Source: an uncultured Collinsella sp. (GTDB lineage Bacteria > Actinomycetota > Coriobacteriia > Coriobacteriales > Coriobacteriaceae). Taken from it: a stretch of DNA of 52,880 nt. The position numbers and the translations under genes were made by a program. The notes below the pieces were generated by a model. The model ran no database searches, had not been told where the DNA came from, and saw only the letters and a list, made by a program, of their open reading frames with translations. Of the stretch, positions 8,318 to 16,670 are shown one piece after another (position 1 is the first letter of the stretch; each line of letters starts with the position of its first letter). The stretch covers positions 1-52,880 of the forward strand of contig CABUDS010000014.1 in assembly GCA_902490405.1 (NCBI GenBank), given 5' to 3'.

Positions 8318-8554
8318 TTAATCTTTAAGTCCAAAGAGGTTATCGGCTTCATCGTCAGGCATATATTCCAGTACATCGCCCGGTTGGCAGTCGAGTGCCC
8401 GGCATATCGCGTTAAGAGTTGAAAAGCGCACGGCAGAAACCTTGCCCGTCTTGATGCGCGACATATTGACCTGGGAGATACCCACGCGTTCCGCAAGCTC
8501 TTTGGATGAAATCTTGCGTTCGGCAAGCATGCGGTCGAGCCGCAGAATAATCAT
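8318..8554 (-). CDS. XRE-family transcriptional regulator
   Basis: 78-residue Cro/cI-type helix-turn-helix protein of the short YozG-like type. Residues about 5-60 contain the whole HTH (MLAERKISSKELAERVGISQVNMSRIKTGKVSAVRFSTLNAICRALDCQPGDVLEY). It is translated from an ATG preceded by AGGGGG. It lies 9 bp downstream of the DUF2975 gene on the same strand, the standard pairing for this family. It probably regulates its own operon. Confidence 0.9.
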   Translation of the reverse strand: MIILRLDRMLAERKISSKELAERVGISQVNMSRIKTGKVSAVRFSTLNAICRALDCQPGDVLEYMPDDEADNLFGLKD

Positions 8555-8563
8555 GGATTCCCC

Positions 8564-9175
8564 CTAGAGCAACTCGTCATCTTGTTTTTGCAGGATACAC
8601 CCGTACTGGAAGATGCTGGCAATCAGGCTAAAAATTAGGCCTGCAAAGAGCATAGAGAGGTCGAGATGCTGCCCGCCAAGCGCATCCGTAAAGCTACCGC
8701 CAAATCCTGAGAGTATCAGCCCTGTGACTATGGCACCAAAAAGTTTCACGGCAGCGCCGCCGATAAGGAACAAATGTCCTATTTGACGTAGTATGCGGAT
8801 GCATTCGAGGTCAAAGGGCCTGCCCGCCTTTTCAATGGCGGAGAAAAACCTGTATGCGCTTAGCGCGATGGCAAGCGCGAGGCATGCCATCATGGCGCTC
8901 CCTATGGCAGTATGACCGTCGTGCGCGACAAGCATAAGAGGAGTCTGTTCATTGGTGCCGACGAGAGCGAGAATTGGCCCTTCGCTAGCCTCAAGCTCTA
9001 CGGATTGGAGACAGAACCCTTGGGAGAGGCTAGGCAATATGACTAGATCTTCGATTGCAATGACTGCGAGGAGTGCCAGAGCGAGCGCCACGATGGTGCA
9101 GATTGTGCCCCATTTGCAGTAGCGAGTGAGCTTCCTCAGTTTGGCTATTGCCCTGTTCACGGTCGATGGCTTCAT
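8564..9175 (-). CDS. DUF2975 family membrane protein
   Basis: 203-residue integral membrane protein with about four hydrophobic segments (near 23-48, 90-112, 130-155, 170-192). The pattern FSAIEKAGRPFDLECIRILRQIG matches DUF2975 proteins, which are regularly encoded next to a small XRE regulator, as here. The function of the family is not established. The ribosome-binding site at 9175 is weak. A good AGGAG occurs about 30 bases upstream, ahead of an ATG (9203) in another frame, so translation may be coupled to a short leader ORF. Confidence 0.75.
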   Translation of the reverse strand: MKPSTVNRAIAKLRKLTRYCKWGTICTIVALALALLAVIAIEDLVILPSLSQGFCLQSVELEASEGPILALVGTNEQTPLMLVAHDGHTAIGSAMMACLALAIALSAYRFFSAIEKAGRPFDLECIRILRQIGHLFLIGGAAVKLFGAIVTGLILSGFGGSFTDALGGQHLDLSMLFAGLIFSLIASIFQYGCILQKQDDELL

Positions 9176-9228
9176 TCGATTTGGATACGTTCCAGCGGAT
9201 CATAGCTCCTCCAACCAATGTCTTGGAT

Positions 9229-9272
9229 GATACTTGTATCTTATATCATACTTAATGATAAACGATAAACAA
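9229..9272 (-). promoter_or_regulatory. Promoter and putative operators of the XRE/DUF2975 operon
   Basis: On the minus strand TTGTTT (9272-9267) and TATGAT (9250-9245) are separated by 16 bp and form a reasonable promoter. The -10 lies within an inverted repeat TATCAT-ACTTA-ATGATA (9244-9260). A second palindrome GATAC-TT-GTATC (9229-9240) follows. Either could be the binding site of the XRE protein (inference). Confidence 0.5.
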
Positions 9273-9452
9273 TTACAGATTAGAGTAAGTAATGTTTGTG
9301 AGACGAATAGCGAGAGCTATGGCATATTCAGGGAATGGGAGTTTGGAACGCGGGGGATGGACGAGTATTGAAATACCCTGCAACCGCGCAAGTGCTTCAT
9401 CGAGTCTCCCCAATTCATCTAGGAAAAAGGCTGCAAACGATTGAAATTCTCC

Positions 9453-9480
9453 GGTGAACGGTCGAAAACTACCGTTCACC
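9453..9480. promoter_or_regulatory. Inverted pair of GGTGAACGGT motifs
   Basis: GGTGAACGGT (9453-9462) and ACCGTTCACC (9471-9480) form a perfect 10-bp inverted repeat around 8 bases. The same motif recurs upstream of other catabolic genes in the window. It can be a protein-binding site or an RNA hairpin. Confidence 0.5.
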
Positions 9481-9904
9481 GATAATTTCTAAACTGGTTC
9501 TAACTGGTATTAAGTCAAAAAGACCAATTCACAAATCTTCACAATGACCTGCACTTTTTCTACACGCTATATTTTGCCACCCTGTGTTGTTTAGACACGA
9601 AAATAGTTGTGATCGATTGCCAAAGCATTTCGAAACGATTTCAAAACTGCAGGTAGAAGTGTTAATGAGCGGTAAACGGTCGATTTATCACCGTGAACGG
9701 TGCAAAAACGTTTTACTGTATGAATCAGCGAAAGCGACCTCTTCTGGGGTGATATAGTGACAACAACACGTCACGTGGTTACTACCAGTTTAGAAACCAC
9801 TGGTCTTCAAAGAACGCTTTCCAAGAAGCTTTAAGGGCACCCGCCCGCTGGCTTCCGAAAACTATCGGACTCAGATCGTACACACCTTCGGAAGGGAAAT
9901 TTGA
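9481..9904. promoter_or_regulatory. Upstream region of the amino-sugar PTS operon
   Basis: No gene here. Elements seen are an imperfect pair of CTGGT half-sites (about 9492-9508), GGTAAACGGT (9671-9680), CACCG-TGAA-CGGTG (9689-9702), a possible -10 TATAGT (9753-9758), and then the GntR-type operator and a second half-site palindrome ACCAcTGGT (9796-9804). AAGGGA precedes the ATG at 9905. Confidence 0.5.
9776..9788. promoter_or_regulatory. Putative GntR operator, PTS operon
   Basis: TGGTTACTACCAG at 9776-9788 is repeated exactly at 14068-14080 before agaS. It lies downstream of the likely -10, where a bound repressor would block transcription. The neighbouring GntR gene at 13296 is the obvious candidate binder (inference). 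Confidence 0.65.
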
Positions 9905-10348
9905 ATGGTTGGCTTTATTCTTACCGGTCATGGACAGTTCGCACCCGGCATCGCAAGCGCTATCGCTATGGTCGCTGGTGATCAGCCCGCTTTTACCGTC
10001 GTTCCTTTTGAGGGCGACCAGGCTGCTTCCTACGGTGAGGATCTCCGCGCCGCTATTACCGCCATGCGCGAGGAGTGCGATGGCGTGCTCGTCTTTACCG
10101 ACCTGCTTGGTGGTACGCCGTTCAACCAGGCAATGATGATTGCCCAGGATGTCGACAACGTCGAGATTCTGACCGGCACTAACCTTCCCATGGTTATTGA
10201 GCTTCTGTTCCTCCGCGGCAACGCCACGCTCGCCGAGCTTGGCGAGCAGGCCGTGACCGTTGGCCAGACGGGCATCACCGCCCAGACGGTCGCCTCCGTC
10301 GCTGGTGCCGAGGAAGAGGATATCTTCGGCGACGAGGACGGCATTTAA
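9905..10348 (+). CDS. agaF: PTS mannose-family IIA component, amino-sugar system
   Basis: 147 residues, complete EIIA of the mannose-fructose-sorbose PTS family. It accepts phosphate from HPr and passes it to IIB. The phosphorylatable His is H9 in the N-terminal motif ILTGHGQFAPGI. The conserved VFTDLLGGTPFNQA segment lies at about 62-75. It is the first gene of the operon IIA-YajC-IIB-IIC-IID. The gene set downstream (AgaS, NagA) points to N-acetylgalactosamine or galactosamine as substrate rather than mannose, but that is inference from context. The symbol is by analogy. Confidence 0.88.
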   Translation: MVGFILTGHGQFAPGIASAIAMVAGDQPAFTVVPFEGDQAASYGEDLRAAITAMREECDGVLVFTDLLGGTPFNQAMMIAQDVDNVEILTGTNLPMVIELLFLRGNATLAELGEQAVTVGQTGITAQTVASVAGAEEEDIFGDEDGI

Positions 10349-10629
10349 TGGCCGACTTCGGAGCTAGCGTCCTGAGCTCCTCGGTCGCTCTTTTGGGCCT
10401 GCTTGTCATCATGGGCTTGATTTACACCATCTGGTCGCAAATCAACATGAAGAAGAAACAGAAGTACTTCAAAGAGCTACACACCGAGCTCAAGCCGGGT
10501 CAGGAGGTTCTTTTCGCCGGCGGTATCTACGGAACCGTCAAGGGCATCGAAGGCGAAAAGGTCCAGATCAAAGTCCGATCCGGTGCCGTCGTAGATGTTT
10601 CGCGTTACGCGATTCAGGAGATCAAGTAA
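10348..10629 (+). CDS. yajC: YajC-like protein inside the PTS operon
   Basis: 93 residues: one N-terminal membrane helix (about 9-30) then a small basic cytosolic domain. The pattern KKKQKYFKELHTELKPGQEVLFAGGIYGTVKGIEGEKVQIKV is that of YajC, the accessory subunit of the Sec translocon. The ATG overlaps the stop of the IIA gene (TAATG), so the two are translationally coupled. The location between IIA and IIB, not next to secD/secF, suggests a specialised copy, perhaps aiding insertion of IIC/IID or another PTS-linked role. Confidence 0.85.
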   Translation: MADFGASVLSSSVALLGLLVIMGLIYTIWSQINMKKKQKYFKELHTELKPGQEVLFAGGIYGTVKGIEGEKVQIKVRSGAVVDVSRYAIQEIK

Positions 10630-10665
10630 CTGTCGTCAGCAATCAACGAAAGGAAGCTGATCAAC

Positions 10666-11148
10666 ATGGCAGAACCCAACATTCTTCTTACCCGCATCGA
10701 TAACCGACTGGTTCATGGTCAGGTCGCAACCCAGTGGAACTCCACCCTGGGCTCCAACCTCATCCTCGTCGCCAACGACGATGTGTCGACCAACACCATG
10801 CGTCAGAACCTCATGAAGATGGCCGCTCCCGCCGGCGTCGCTACGCGTTTCTTCTCCCTGCAGAAGACCATCGACGTCATTGGCAAGGCGAGCCCGCGCC
10901 AGAAGATCTTCATCGTGGCCGAAACACCGGAAGACGTGCTTACGCTCGTCAAGGGCGGTGTGCCTATAAAGAAGGTAAACATCGGCAACATGCACATGTC
11001 GGAAGGAAAGCGCCAAGTCGCCACCTCCGTCGCAGTTAACGACGAGGATGTCGCTGCGTTTAAAGAGCTGCAGGAATTGGGGGTGGAGTTGGAGATCAGG
11101 CGCGTTCCGAGCACGCCTGTTGAGGACACGAGCAAGCTCTTCTCGTAG
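10666..11148 (+). CDS. agaV: PTS mannose-family IIB component
   Basis: 160 residues, stand-alone EIIB of the mannose family (ILLTRIDNRLVHGQVATQW). H17 in RLVHGQ is the expected phosphorylation site. The C-terminal half carries the standard LVKGGVPIKKVNIGNMH segment. It transfers phosphate from IIA to the sugar during transport through IIC/IID. RBS GAAAGGA. A closely similar protein at 21523-22005 has Tyr in place of H17. Confidence 0.92.
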   Translation: MAEPNILLTRIDNRLVHGQVATQWNSTLGSNLILVANDDVSTNTMRQNLMKMAAPAGVATRFFSLQKTIDVIGKASPRQKIFIVAETPEDVLTLVKGGVPIKKVNIGNMHMSEGKRQVATSVAVNDEDVAAFKELQELGVELEIRRVPSTPVEDTSKLFS

Positions 11149-11238
11149 TCTTCGTGATCCACGTTGTCAGGAGTGAAACCCTGACATTCTGTACGTGAAA
11201 TCCAAAGTGCGTACATACATTTTGAAAGGAGGAGCAAG

Positions 11239-12039
11239 ATGGAATACACGATCTTCCAGGTCGCTCTGGTCTTCATCGTCACGTTCGTCGCGGCAATCGA
11301 CCAGTTTAACTTCCTCGAGTCTCTCTATCAGCCCATCGTCACCGGCGCCGTCATTGGTCTTATCCTTGGCGACCTCAACACCGGTCTTCTCGTGGGTGGT
11401 ACTTATCAGCTCATGACGATCGGCAACATGCCGATCGGAGGTGCTCAGCCGCCTAACGCCGTCATCGGCGGCATCATGGCAGCCATTCTCGCTATCGCTA
11501 CGGGCCTCGAGCCCAACGCGGCAGTCGGCCTTGCCATTCCGTTCGCTCTGCTTGGTCAGCTCGGCGTTACCCTGGTCTTCACGCTTATGTCGCCGCTCAT
11601 GTCCTCCGCGGACAACATGGCTCACAACGCCGACACCAAGGGTATCGAGCGTCTGAACTACTTCGCCATGGCTCTGCTCGGCCTGATCTTCGCTGTCGTC
11701 GTCACCCTGTTCTTCATCGCTGGCGCTACCATCGGTCAGACCATCGCTTCCGCCATCCCGACTTGGCTGCAGACCGGTCTCTCCGCTGCAGGCGGCATGA
11801 TGCGCTTCGTCGGCTTCGCCGTCCTGCTCAAGGTTATGATGAACCGCGATATGTGGGGCTTCTTCCTCATGGGCTTTGGCCTCGCGCTCATCACCGTTGC
11901 CAACGATTCTCTGGCAACCCCTGCTCTGCTCATCCTCGCTCTCATCGGCTTCGGCATCGCTTTCTGGGACTTCCAGCAGCAGACCGAGCTGAAGGGTGCA
12001 GCTGTTTCTGACGGAGGTGACTTCGAAGATGGCATCTAA
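11239..12039 (+). CDS. agaW: PTS mannose-family IIC permease
   Basis: 266-residue integral membrane component. It starts with a hydrophobic FQVALVFIVTFVAAIDQF segment and has the family motif IVTGAVIGLILGDLNTGLLVGGTYQLM (about 35-60). About seven hydrophobic segments are visible, the usual size for ManY/AgaW. Together with IID it forms the sugar channel. RBS AAAGGAGG. The 3' end overlaps the IID start by 11 bases. Confidence 0.92.
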   Translation: MEYTIFQVALVFIVTFVAAIDQFNFLESLYQPIVTGAVIGLILGDLNTGLLVGGTYQLMTIGNMPIGGAQPPNAVIGGIMAAILAIATGLEPNAAVGLAIPFALLGQLGVTLVFTLMSPLMSSADNMAHNADTKGIERLNYFAMALLGLIFAVVVTLFFIAGATIGQTIASAIPTWLQTGLSAAGGMMRFVGFAVLLKVMMNRDMWGFFLMGFGLALITVANDSLATPALLILALIGFGIAFWDFQQQTELKGAAVSDGGDFEDGI

Positions 12040-13111
12040 TGAGTATGTGATCCCGGAGCACTACGAGGATCTTACTCCTGCTCCGCAGCTCGACCAGAAG
12101 ACCCTCAACAAGATGGCCTGGCGCTCCTGCTTCCTGCAGGCCTCGTTCAACTACGAGCGTATGCAGGCCGCCGGTTGGCTCTACTCCATCATCCCCGGTC
12201 TGGAGAAGATCCACACCAACAAGAACGACCTCGCGGCTTCCATGAGCCACAACCTGGAGTTCTTCAACACTCACCCGTTCCTCGTCACCTTTGTTATGGG
12301 TATCGTGCTTTCGCTCGAGCAGAACAAGGTTGACATCCCCACGATCCGCGCCGTCCGCGTCGCCGCAATGGGCCCGCTCGGTGGTATCGGTGACGCCCTG
12401 TTCTGGCTGACGCTCGTGCCTATCACGGCCGGCATCACCTCCAACATGGCCATCAACGGCAACGCCGCTGCGCCGATCATCTTCCTGGTGATCTTCAACG
12501 TCGTCCAGTTCGCTCTGCGCTTCTGGCTCATGAATTGGTCCTACAAGCTTGGCACCAGCGCTATTGACGCTCTGACCGCCAACATGCAGGCCTTCACGCG
12601 TGCCGCTTCCATCATGGGCGTCTTCGTCGTCGGTTGCCTGGTCGTCACCATGGGTGGCACCCAGATCAACCTCCAGATCCCCAACGGCACCACCCGTGGC
12701 CTTGCCCCTACTACCGTGATCGTCTCCGAGAAGGAGGCCGAGAACTTCACCGGTATGGAGGGCATCGATACCGAGACCGCTGAGGCCGGTACCATCGCCA
12801 TGACCGATGAGGACGGCAACGCCCTCACCGCCGTCGATGCCGACGGCAACGAGGTCAAGTGCGGCGTCGCCGATCTGGGCAACGGCATGGAGTCCGTGAC
12901 CTACGCTACCGTCACCGAGGATCCGGTCAACTTCTCTGTTGCCGACACCCTCAACACCATCGTCCCGAAGCTCGTCCCGCTTATGCTTACGCTGCTGCTT
13001 TACTACATGTTCGCTAAGCACAGCTGGACCCCGACCAAGGGCATTCTGCTGCTCTTCGTCCTCGGCATCCTGGGCGCTGGCCCGCTTGGTCTCTGGCCGA
13101 GCATCTGGTAA
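12029..13111 (+). CDS. agaE: PTS mannose-family IID component with an extra domain
   Basis: 360 residues, whereas IID proteins usually have about 260-300. Residues 1-215 and 298-360 are ordinary IID (NKMAWRSCFLQASFNYERMQ, GPLGGIGDALFW, IVPKLVPLMLTLLLYYM, GILGAGPLGLW). Between them, about 222-297, is an insert rich in acidic residues and Thr (EKEAENFTGMEGIDTETAEAG and a duplicated DEDGN/DADGN motif) following a membrane segment, so it is probably exposed outside or in a loop. The start at 12029 has GGAGGTGA and overlaps the IIC stop; the longer frame from 11996 is not needed. Confidence 0.9.
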   Translation: MASNEYVIPEHYEDLTPAPQLDQKTLNKMAWRSCFLQASFNYERMQAAGWLYSIIPGLEKIHTNKNDLAASMSHNLEFFNTHPFLVTFVMGIVLSLEQNKVDIPTIRAVRVAAMGPLGGIGDALFWLTLVPITAGITSNMAINGNAAAPIIFLVIFNVVQFALRFWLMNWSYKLGTSAIDALTANMQAFTRAASIMGVFVVGCLVVTMGGTQINLQIPNGTTRGLAPTTVIVSEKEAENFTGMEGIDTETAEAGTIAMTDEDGNALTAVDADGNEVKCGVADLGNGMESVTYATVTEDPVNFSVADTLNTIVPKLVPLMLTLLLYYMFAKHSWTPTKGILLLFVLGILGAGPLGLWPSIW

Positions 13112-13177
13112 GGCTCTAGCTTGAGGGGTGTGTCCCTACGCGGCTCACACCCCGACCCCTTAAGCCATGTGTATGTT

Positions 13178-13216
13178 AAAAGCCGCGTGCTCGAAAGAGC
13201 GCGCGGCTTTTGTTTT
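13178..13216 (+). terminator. Terminator of the amino-sugar PTS operon
   Basis: AAAAGCCGCG.GCTC (13178-13192) and its complement (13197-13211) form a stem with GAAA loop and one mismatch, followed by a T-rich run. A second hairpin GGGGTGTG/CACACCCC lies just upstream (about 13125-13152). Confidence 0.8.
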
Positions 13217-13295
13217 CTTGATGATTCGGGTGTGGCAGACAGATAATGCTAAACACCCAAGGTAGTAGCCTAGTTTGAGCAAAAGGGAGGATAGG

Positions 13296-14027
13296 ATGGC
13301 GATCGGAGCGCGCAAGCAACCGCTGTACGATCAGCTGGTCGATATTCTGACCGAAAAGATTGACCATGAATATCGCGCCGGTGACATGATTCCTTCCGAG
13401 CGCGAACTTTCGGAGCGCTATGGTCTCTCGCGCACTACGGTACGCCTGGCTCTGCAGGAACTGGAGCGTTTAGGACTGGTGGTTCGGCAGCACGGTCGCG
13501 GTACCTTTGTGACCGACCGTTCGGCAAAGGCAACCAATCTTATGCAGTCCTACAGCTTTACCGAGCAGATGCGCGCGATGGGTCGCGACCCCGAGACCAC
13601 GATTCTCGATTTTTGCGAGATGGAGGCCGATAAGAATCTGGCCGAGCATATGGGATTACGTATCGGTGATCGCATTTTTAAGCTCAAGCGCCTTCGTTCT
13701 GCCGACAACATGCCCATGATGGTCGAACGCAGCTATCTACCGGTTCGTCAATTTCTGTCCCTAAAGCGACCGCTGCTGGAGCGCAAGCCGCTTTACGATG
13801 TGATTGAGCAAGACTTTCAGCAAAAGATACGCGTGGCTGAAGAGGAGTTCTATGCGAGCATAGCCCGTCCCACCGACGCCCACCTTTTGGGAATTGTCGA
13901 GGGCTCGCCTGTGCTCGATTTGGTCAGGACTACGTATAACGAGTCAAACGAGGTTGTGGAGTATACACTCTCGGTTGCTCGTGCCGATCAGTTTAAATAC
14001 AAGGTTTACCACCAGCGTAGCAACTAG
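13296..14027 (+). CDS. GntR-family regulator with UTRA domain
   Basis: 243 residues. The N-terminal winged helix (PLYDQLVDILTEKI, SERELSERYGLSRTTVRLALQELERLG, then RQHGRGTFV) is typical GntR. The C-terminal 90-243 is a UTRA ligand-binding domain as in the HutC/NagR subfamily, which senses phosphorylated amino sugars. I start at the ATG 13296 (GGGAGG 5 bases upstream) rather than the TTG at 13275. Placed between the PTS operon and agaS. A 13-bp palindrome upstream of both is the likely operator. Presumed regulator of GalNAc use. Confidence 0.9.
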   Translation: MAIGARKQPLYDQLVDILTEKIDHEYRAGDMIPSERELSERYGLSRTTVRLALQELERLGLVVRQHGRGTFVTDRSAKATNLMQSYSFTEQMRAMGRDPETTILDFCEMEADKNLAEHMGLRIGDRIFKLKRLRSADNMPMMVERSYLPVRQFLSLKRPLLERKPLYDVIEQDFQQKIRVAEEEFYASIARPTDAHLLGIVEGSPVLDLVRTTYNESNEVVEYTLSVARADQFKYKVYHQRSN

Positions 14028-14066
14028 TGTCCGCATCGTTTCCATATGGTGATTCTTTGCATTTAA

Positions 14067-14102
14067 CTGGTTACTACCAGATAACCAACCGAAGTGTATA
14101 AT
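14067..14102 (+). promoter_or_regulatory. agaS promoter with overlapping GntR operator
   Basis: CTGGT-TACT-ACCAG (14067-14080) is a perfect palindrome and contains the 13-mer found at 9776. A consensus TATAAT follows at 14097-14102, so the operator covers the -35 position. Repression by GntR is the simplest reading. Confidence 0.65.
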
Positions 14103-14141
14103 TGCACGTCAGAGGATTACTTTTAGAGAGAGGTATTAGAA

Positions 14142-15308
14142 ATGTTCGAGAAGAGTGTCGAGGAGCTCACCGAGCTCGGCGCCCAGATAACCACGGCCGA
14201 GATTGCTCAGCAGCCCGAGCTTTGGCGTGATACGCTCAACATCTATCGCGAGAACAAGGAGGCCATCGAGGCCTTTCTGGCTGAGGCTCGCGCTATGGGC
14301 GAGGGCCGTCTGTCCGTTGTCTTCACCGGTGCCGGTACGTCCGACTATGTTGGCGATACCTGCGCCCCGTATCTGCGTCACGCCGGCAACACTGATCTCT
14401 ACGACTTTAAGCCCATCGCCACGACCGACATCGTGAGCGCCCCGCGCGACTTCCTGCGCGCTGAGGATCCCACGCTCGTGGTTTCCTTTGCCCGCTCTGG
14501 CAACAGCCCCGAGAGCCTTGCCGCCGTTGCCGTTGCCAAGGAGCTCGTCCACAACGTCAAGTTCCTCAACATCACCTGCGCGCCCGAGGGCAAGCTCGCC
14601 GTCGAGTCTGCCGATGATCCCAATGCGCTGACGCTGCTCATTCCGCGCGCCAACGACAAGGGCTTCGCCATGACCGGCTCCTACACCTGCATGACCCTGC
14701 TCTCTACCCTCATCTTTGACGAGGCTTCCGACGAGCAGAAGGCCGAGTGGGTCGAGACCATCGCCAAGATGGGCGAGGAGGTCATCGCTCGCGAGTCCGA
14801 GGTTGCCGACTACCTCGCTGGCGACTTCAACCGCGTGACGTACTTGGGTTCCGGCTCCTTCGGTGGCCTTGCCCAGGAGAGCCAGCTCAAGATCCTCGAG
14901 CTTGCTCACGGTCTGGTCGCTACTTCCTACGACACCTCCATGGGCTATCGTCACGGACCCAAGTCCTTCGTCGACGACAAGACCCTCGTGTTCGTGTTCG
15001 TCAACAACGACGCCTACACCCGTCAGTACGACATCGACATCCTCAACGAGATCGGTGGCGACAAGATCGCTCAGCACACCGTTGCCGTTCAGCAGGATGG
15101 CGCTACCGTCTACGAGGGCGAGTCCTTTACCTTTAAGGGCTACGAGGCGCTTCCCGAGGGCTACCTTGCTCTGCCGTTCGTGATGTTTGCCCAGGCTATC
15201 AGCCTGCTCAACTCCGTACGCGTGGGCAACACGCCCGATACGCCGAGCCCCACCGGCACGGTCAACCGCGTGGTTAAGGGCGTGACGATTCACCCCTTCA
15301 CCGCTTAA
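14142..15308 (+). CDS. agaS: AgaS-type SIS-domain sugar-phosphate isomerase/deaminase
   Basis: 388 residues with two SIS domains, the size and pattern of AgaS. Segments are VVFTGAGTSDYVGDTCAPYL (about 51-70), VVSFARSGNSPESLAAVAVA (about 113-132), YLGSGSFGGLAQESQLKILEL and TSMGYRHGPKSFVD. AgaS enzymes act as galactosamine-6-phosphate deaminase/isomerase and give tagatose-6-phosphate. RBS GAGAGAGG. It is followed by a terminator, then nagA. The product feeds the LacC kinases in this window. Confidence 0.9.
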   Translation: MFEKSVEELTELGAQITTAEIAQQPELWRDTLNIYRENKEAIEAFLAEARAMGEGRLSVVFTGAGTSDYVGDTCAPYLRHAGNTDLYDFKPIATTDIVSAPRDFLRAEDPTLVVSFARSGNSPESLAAVAVAKELVHNVKFLNITCAPEGKLAVESADDPNALTLLIPRANDKGFAMTGSYTCMTLLSTLIFDEASDEQKAEWVETIAKMGEEVIARESEVADYLAGDFNRVTYLGSGSFGGLAQESQLKILELAHGLVATSYDTSMGYRHGPKSFVDDKTLVFVFVNNDAYTRQYDIDILNEIGGDKIAQHTVAVQQDGATVYEGESFTFKGYEALPEGYLALPFVMFAQAISLLNSVRVGNTPDTPSPTGTVNRVVKGVTIHPFTA

Positions 15309-15326
15309 TCGCGTCCCCCTGTAAGG

Positions 15327-15366
15327 GCGCCCGTCCGCTCATAACGGCGGGCGGGCGCTTTTTGTT
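15327..15366 (+). terminator. Terminator after agaS
   Basis: A very GC-rich stem (GCGCCCG... with ...CGGGCGC, 15327-15358) is followed by TTTTTG. The downstream nagA gene therefore probably also has its own promoter or read-through. Confidence 0.75.
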
Positions 15367-15425
15367 TTACCTGAGCTGGGTATAAGCATCACCACAGTCA
15401 ACTGCTTTAGAAGCAAGGAGTGCAT

Positions 15426-16595
15426 ATGAGCACGTACGCAATTAAGGCTGACAAGTTCTTCTTGCCGGCAGGCCCGCAACTGGGCGGCTATCTTATGGTC
15501 GAGGATGGCGTCTTTGGCGCCTGGCAGGCCGACGAGCCCTCTTGCGAGATTAAGGACTACACGGGATCGTGGATCGCACCGGGTATGGTCGATACTCACA
15601 TCCATGGCTTCTACAACCACTCAACTACCGATAACGATCCCGAGGGCATCGATATCAGCTCGACCGAGCTCGCCCGTCGCGGTACCACCAGCTGGCTGCC
15701 CACGACGTTCACCGATGGCGTCGAGCAGATCAAGGACGCCTGCGCCGCCATCGCTCAGGCGGACGAGGGTCGCGGCCCCGACTTCTGCGGTGCTCGCATT
15801 CAGGGCATCTACCTGGAGGGCCCCTTCTTTACCATGAAGCATGTGGGCGCGCAGAACCCCGCTTATCTTATCGATCCCTCCGAAGAGGTCTTCGATCAGT
15901 GGCAGGAGGCTGCGGGTGGTCGCATCGTTAAGAGCGCCATGGCGGCCGAGCGCGACGGTGCCGCTGCTTATGCGGCTGCTCTGAACGCCAAGGGCGTGGT
16001 GACCAGCATCGGTCACTCCGATGCCACCTACGATGAGTGCATCGCCGCCATCAACGCCGGTGCCAGCTGCTTTACGCATACCTATAACGGCCAGCGCGGG
16101 CTGCATCACCGTGAGCCCGGTGTTGTGGGTGCTGCCATGTCCACGCCCGAGACCTACGCCGAGATCATCTGTGACGGCAAGCACGTAAACCCTGCCGCCA
16201 TCAAGGCGCTGCTGCAGGCAAAGGGCTGGCAGCATACGGTGCTCATCACCGACTGCCTTGGCTGCGGCGGCATGCCCGAGGGCAGCTACACCAGCGGTGG
16301 CATGGACGTCATCATGAAGGACAACCTGTGCTGGCTCGCCGACGGCAAGAGCATTGCCGGCTCGGTGCTCACGCTTGCCCAGGGTGTCAAGAACATCGTC
16401 GACTGGGGCATCGCCAGCGCCGATATCGCCATTCGCATGGCAACCGAGGTGCCGGCACGCTCCGCGCACATCGAGGATAAGTGCGGCAGCATTATGCCGG
16501 GTCGCGACGCCGACTTTGTCGTGTTCGACCATGAGCTTACCCTCGTCGAGACGTATGTTGGCGGCCAGAGCGTCGGCAACGCCTTTACCGAGTAA
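15426..16595 (+). CDS. nagA: N-acetylhexosamine-6-phosphate deacetylase (NagA/AgaA type)
   Basis: 389-residue amidohydrolase that removes the acetyl group from GlcNAc-6-P or GalNAc-6-P. It has the metal motif DTHIHG (H58, H60), the EGPF motif, GHSDATYDE, the THTYNGQRGLHHREPG segment and the C-terminal TDCLGCGGMPEG region. Start is the ATG at 15426 with AAGGAG 5 bases upstream. The position after agaS suggests AgaA (GalNAc-6-P), but substrate cannot be decided by eye. A diverged copy of its last 43 codons lies at 19321-19452. Confidence 0.9.
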   Translation: MSTYAIKADKFFLPAGPQLGGYLMVEDGVFGAWQADEPSCEIKDYTGSWIAPGMVDTHIHGFYNHSTTDNDPEGIDISSTELARRGTTSWLPTTFTDGVEQIKDACAAIAQADEGRGPDFCGARIQGIYLEGPFFTMKHVGAQNPAYLIDPSEEVFDQWQEAAGGRIVKSAMAAERDGAAAYAAALNAKGVVTSIGHSDATYDECIAAINAGASCFTHTYNGQRGLHHREPGVVGAAMSTPETYAEIICDGKHVNPAAIKALLQAKGWQHTVLITDCLGCGGMPEGSYTSGGMDVIMKDNLCWLADGKSIAGSVLTLAQGVKNIVDWGIASADIAIRMATEVPARSAHIEDKCGSIMPGRDADFVVFDHELTLVETYVGGQSVGNAFTE

Positions 16596-16601
16596 CGATA
16601 G

Positions 16602-16639
16602 AAAAAGACGGCGGGCCCGAATCTGCTCGGACCCGCCGT
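16602..16639 (-). terminator. Terminator of the flavodoxin gene
   Basis: ACGGCGGGCCCG (16608-16619) and CGGACCCGCCGT (16628-16639) pair with one mismatch. On the minus strand the stem is followed by CTTTTTC. It may also slow transcription leaving nagA on the plus strand. Confidence 0.75.
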
Positions 16640-16670
16640 ATGGGTTAAACGCTCAAAAGCACCTTTACAG

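Noticed and set aside
9273..9479. 68-codon minus-strand ORF
   Set aside because: No RBS, no similarity, and its 5' end is formed by the GGTGAACGGT inverted repeat. More likely regulatory DNA.
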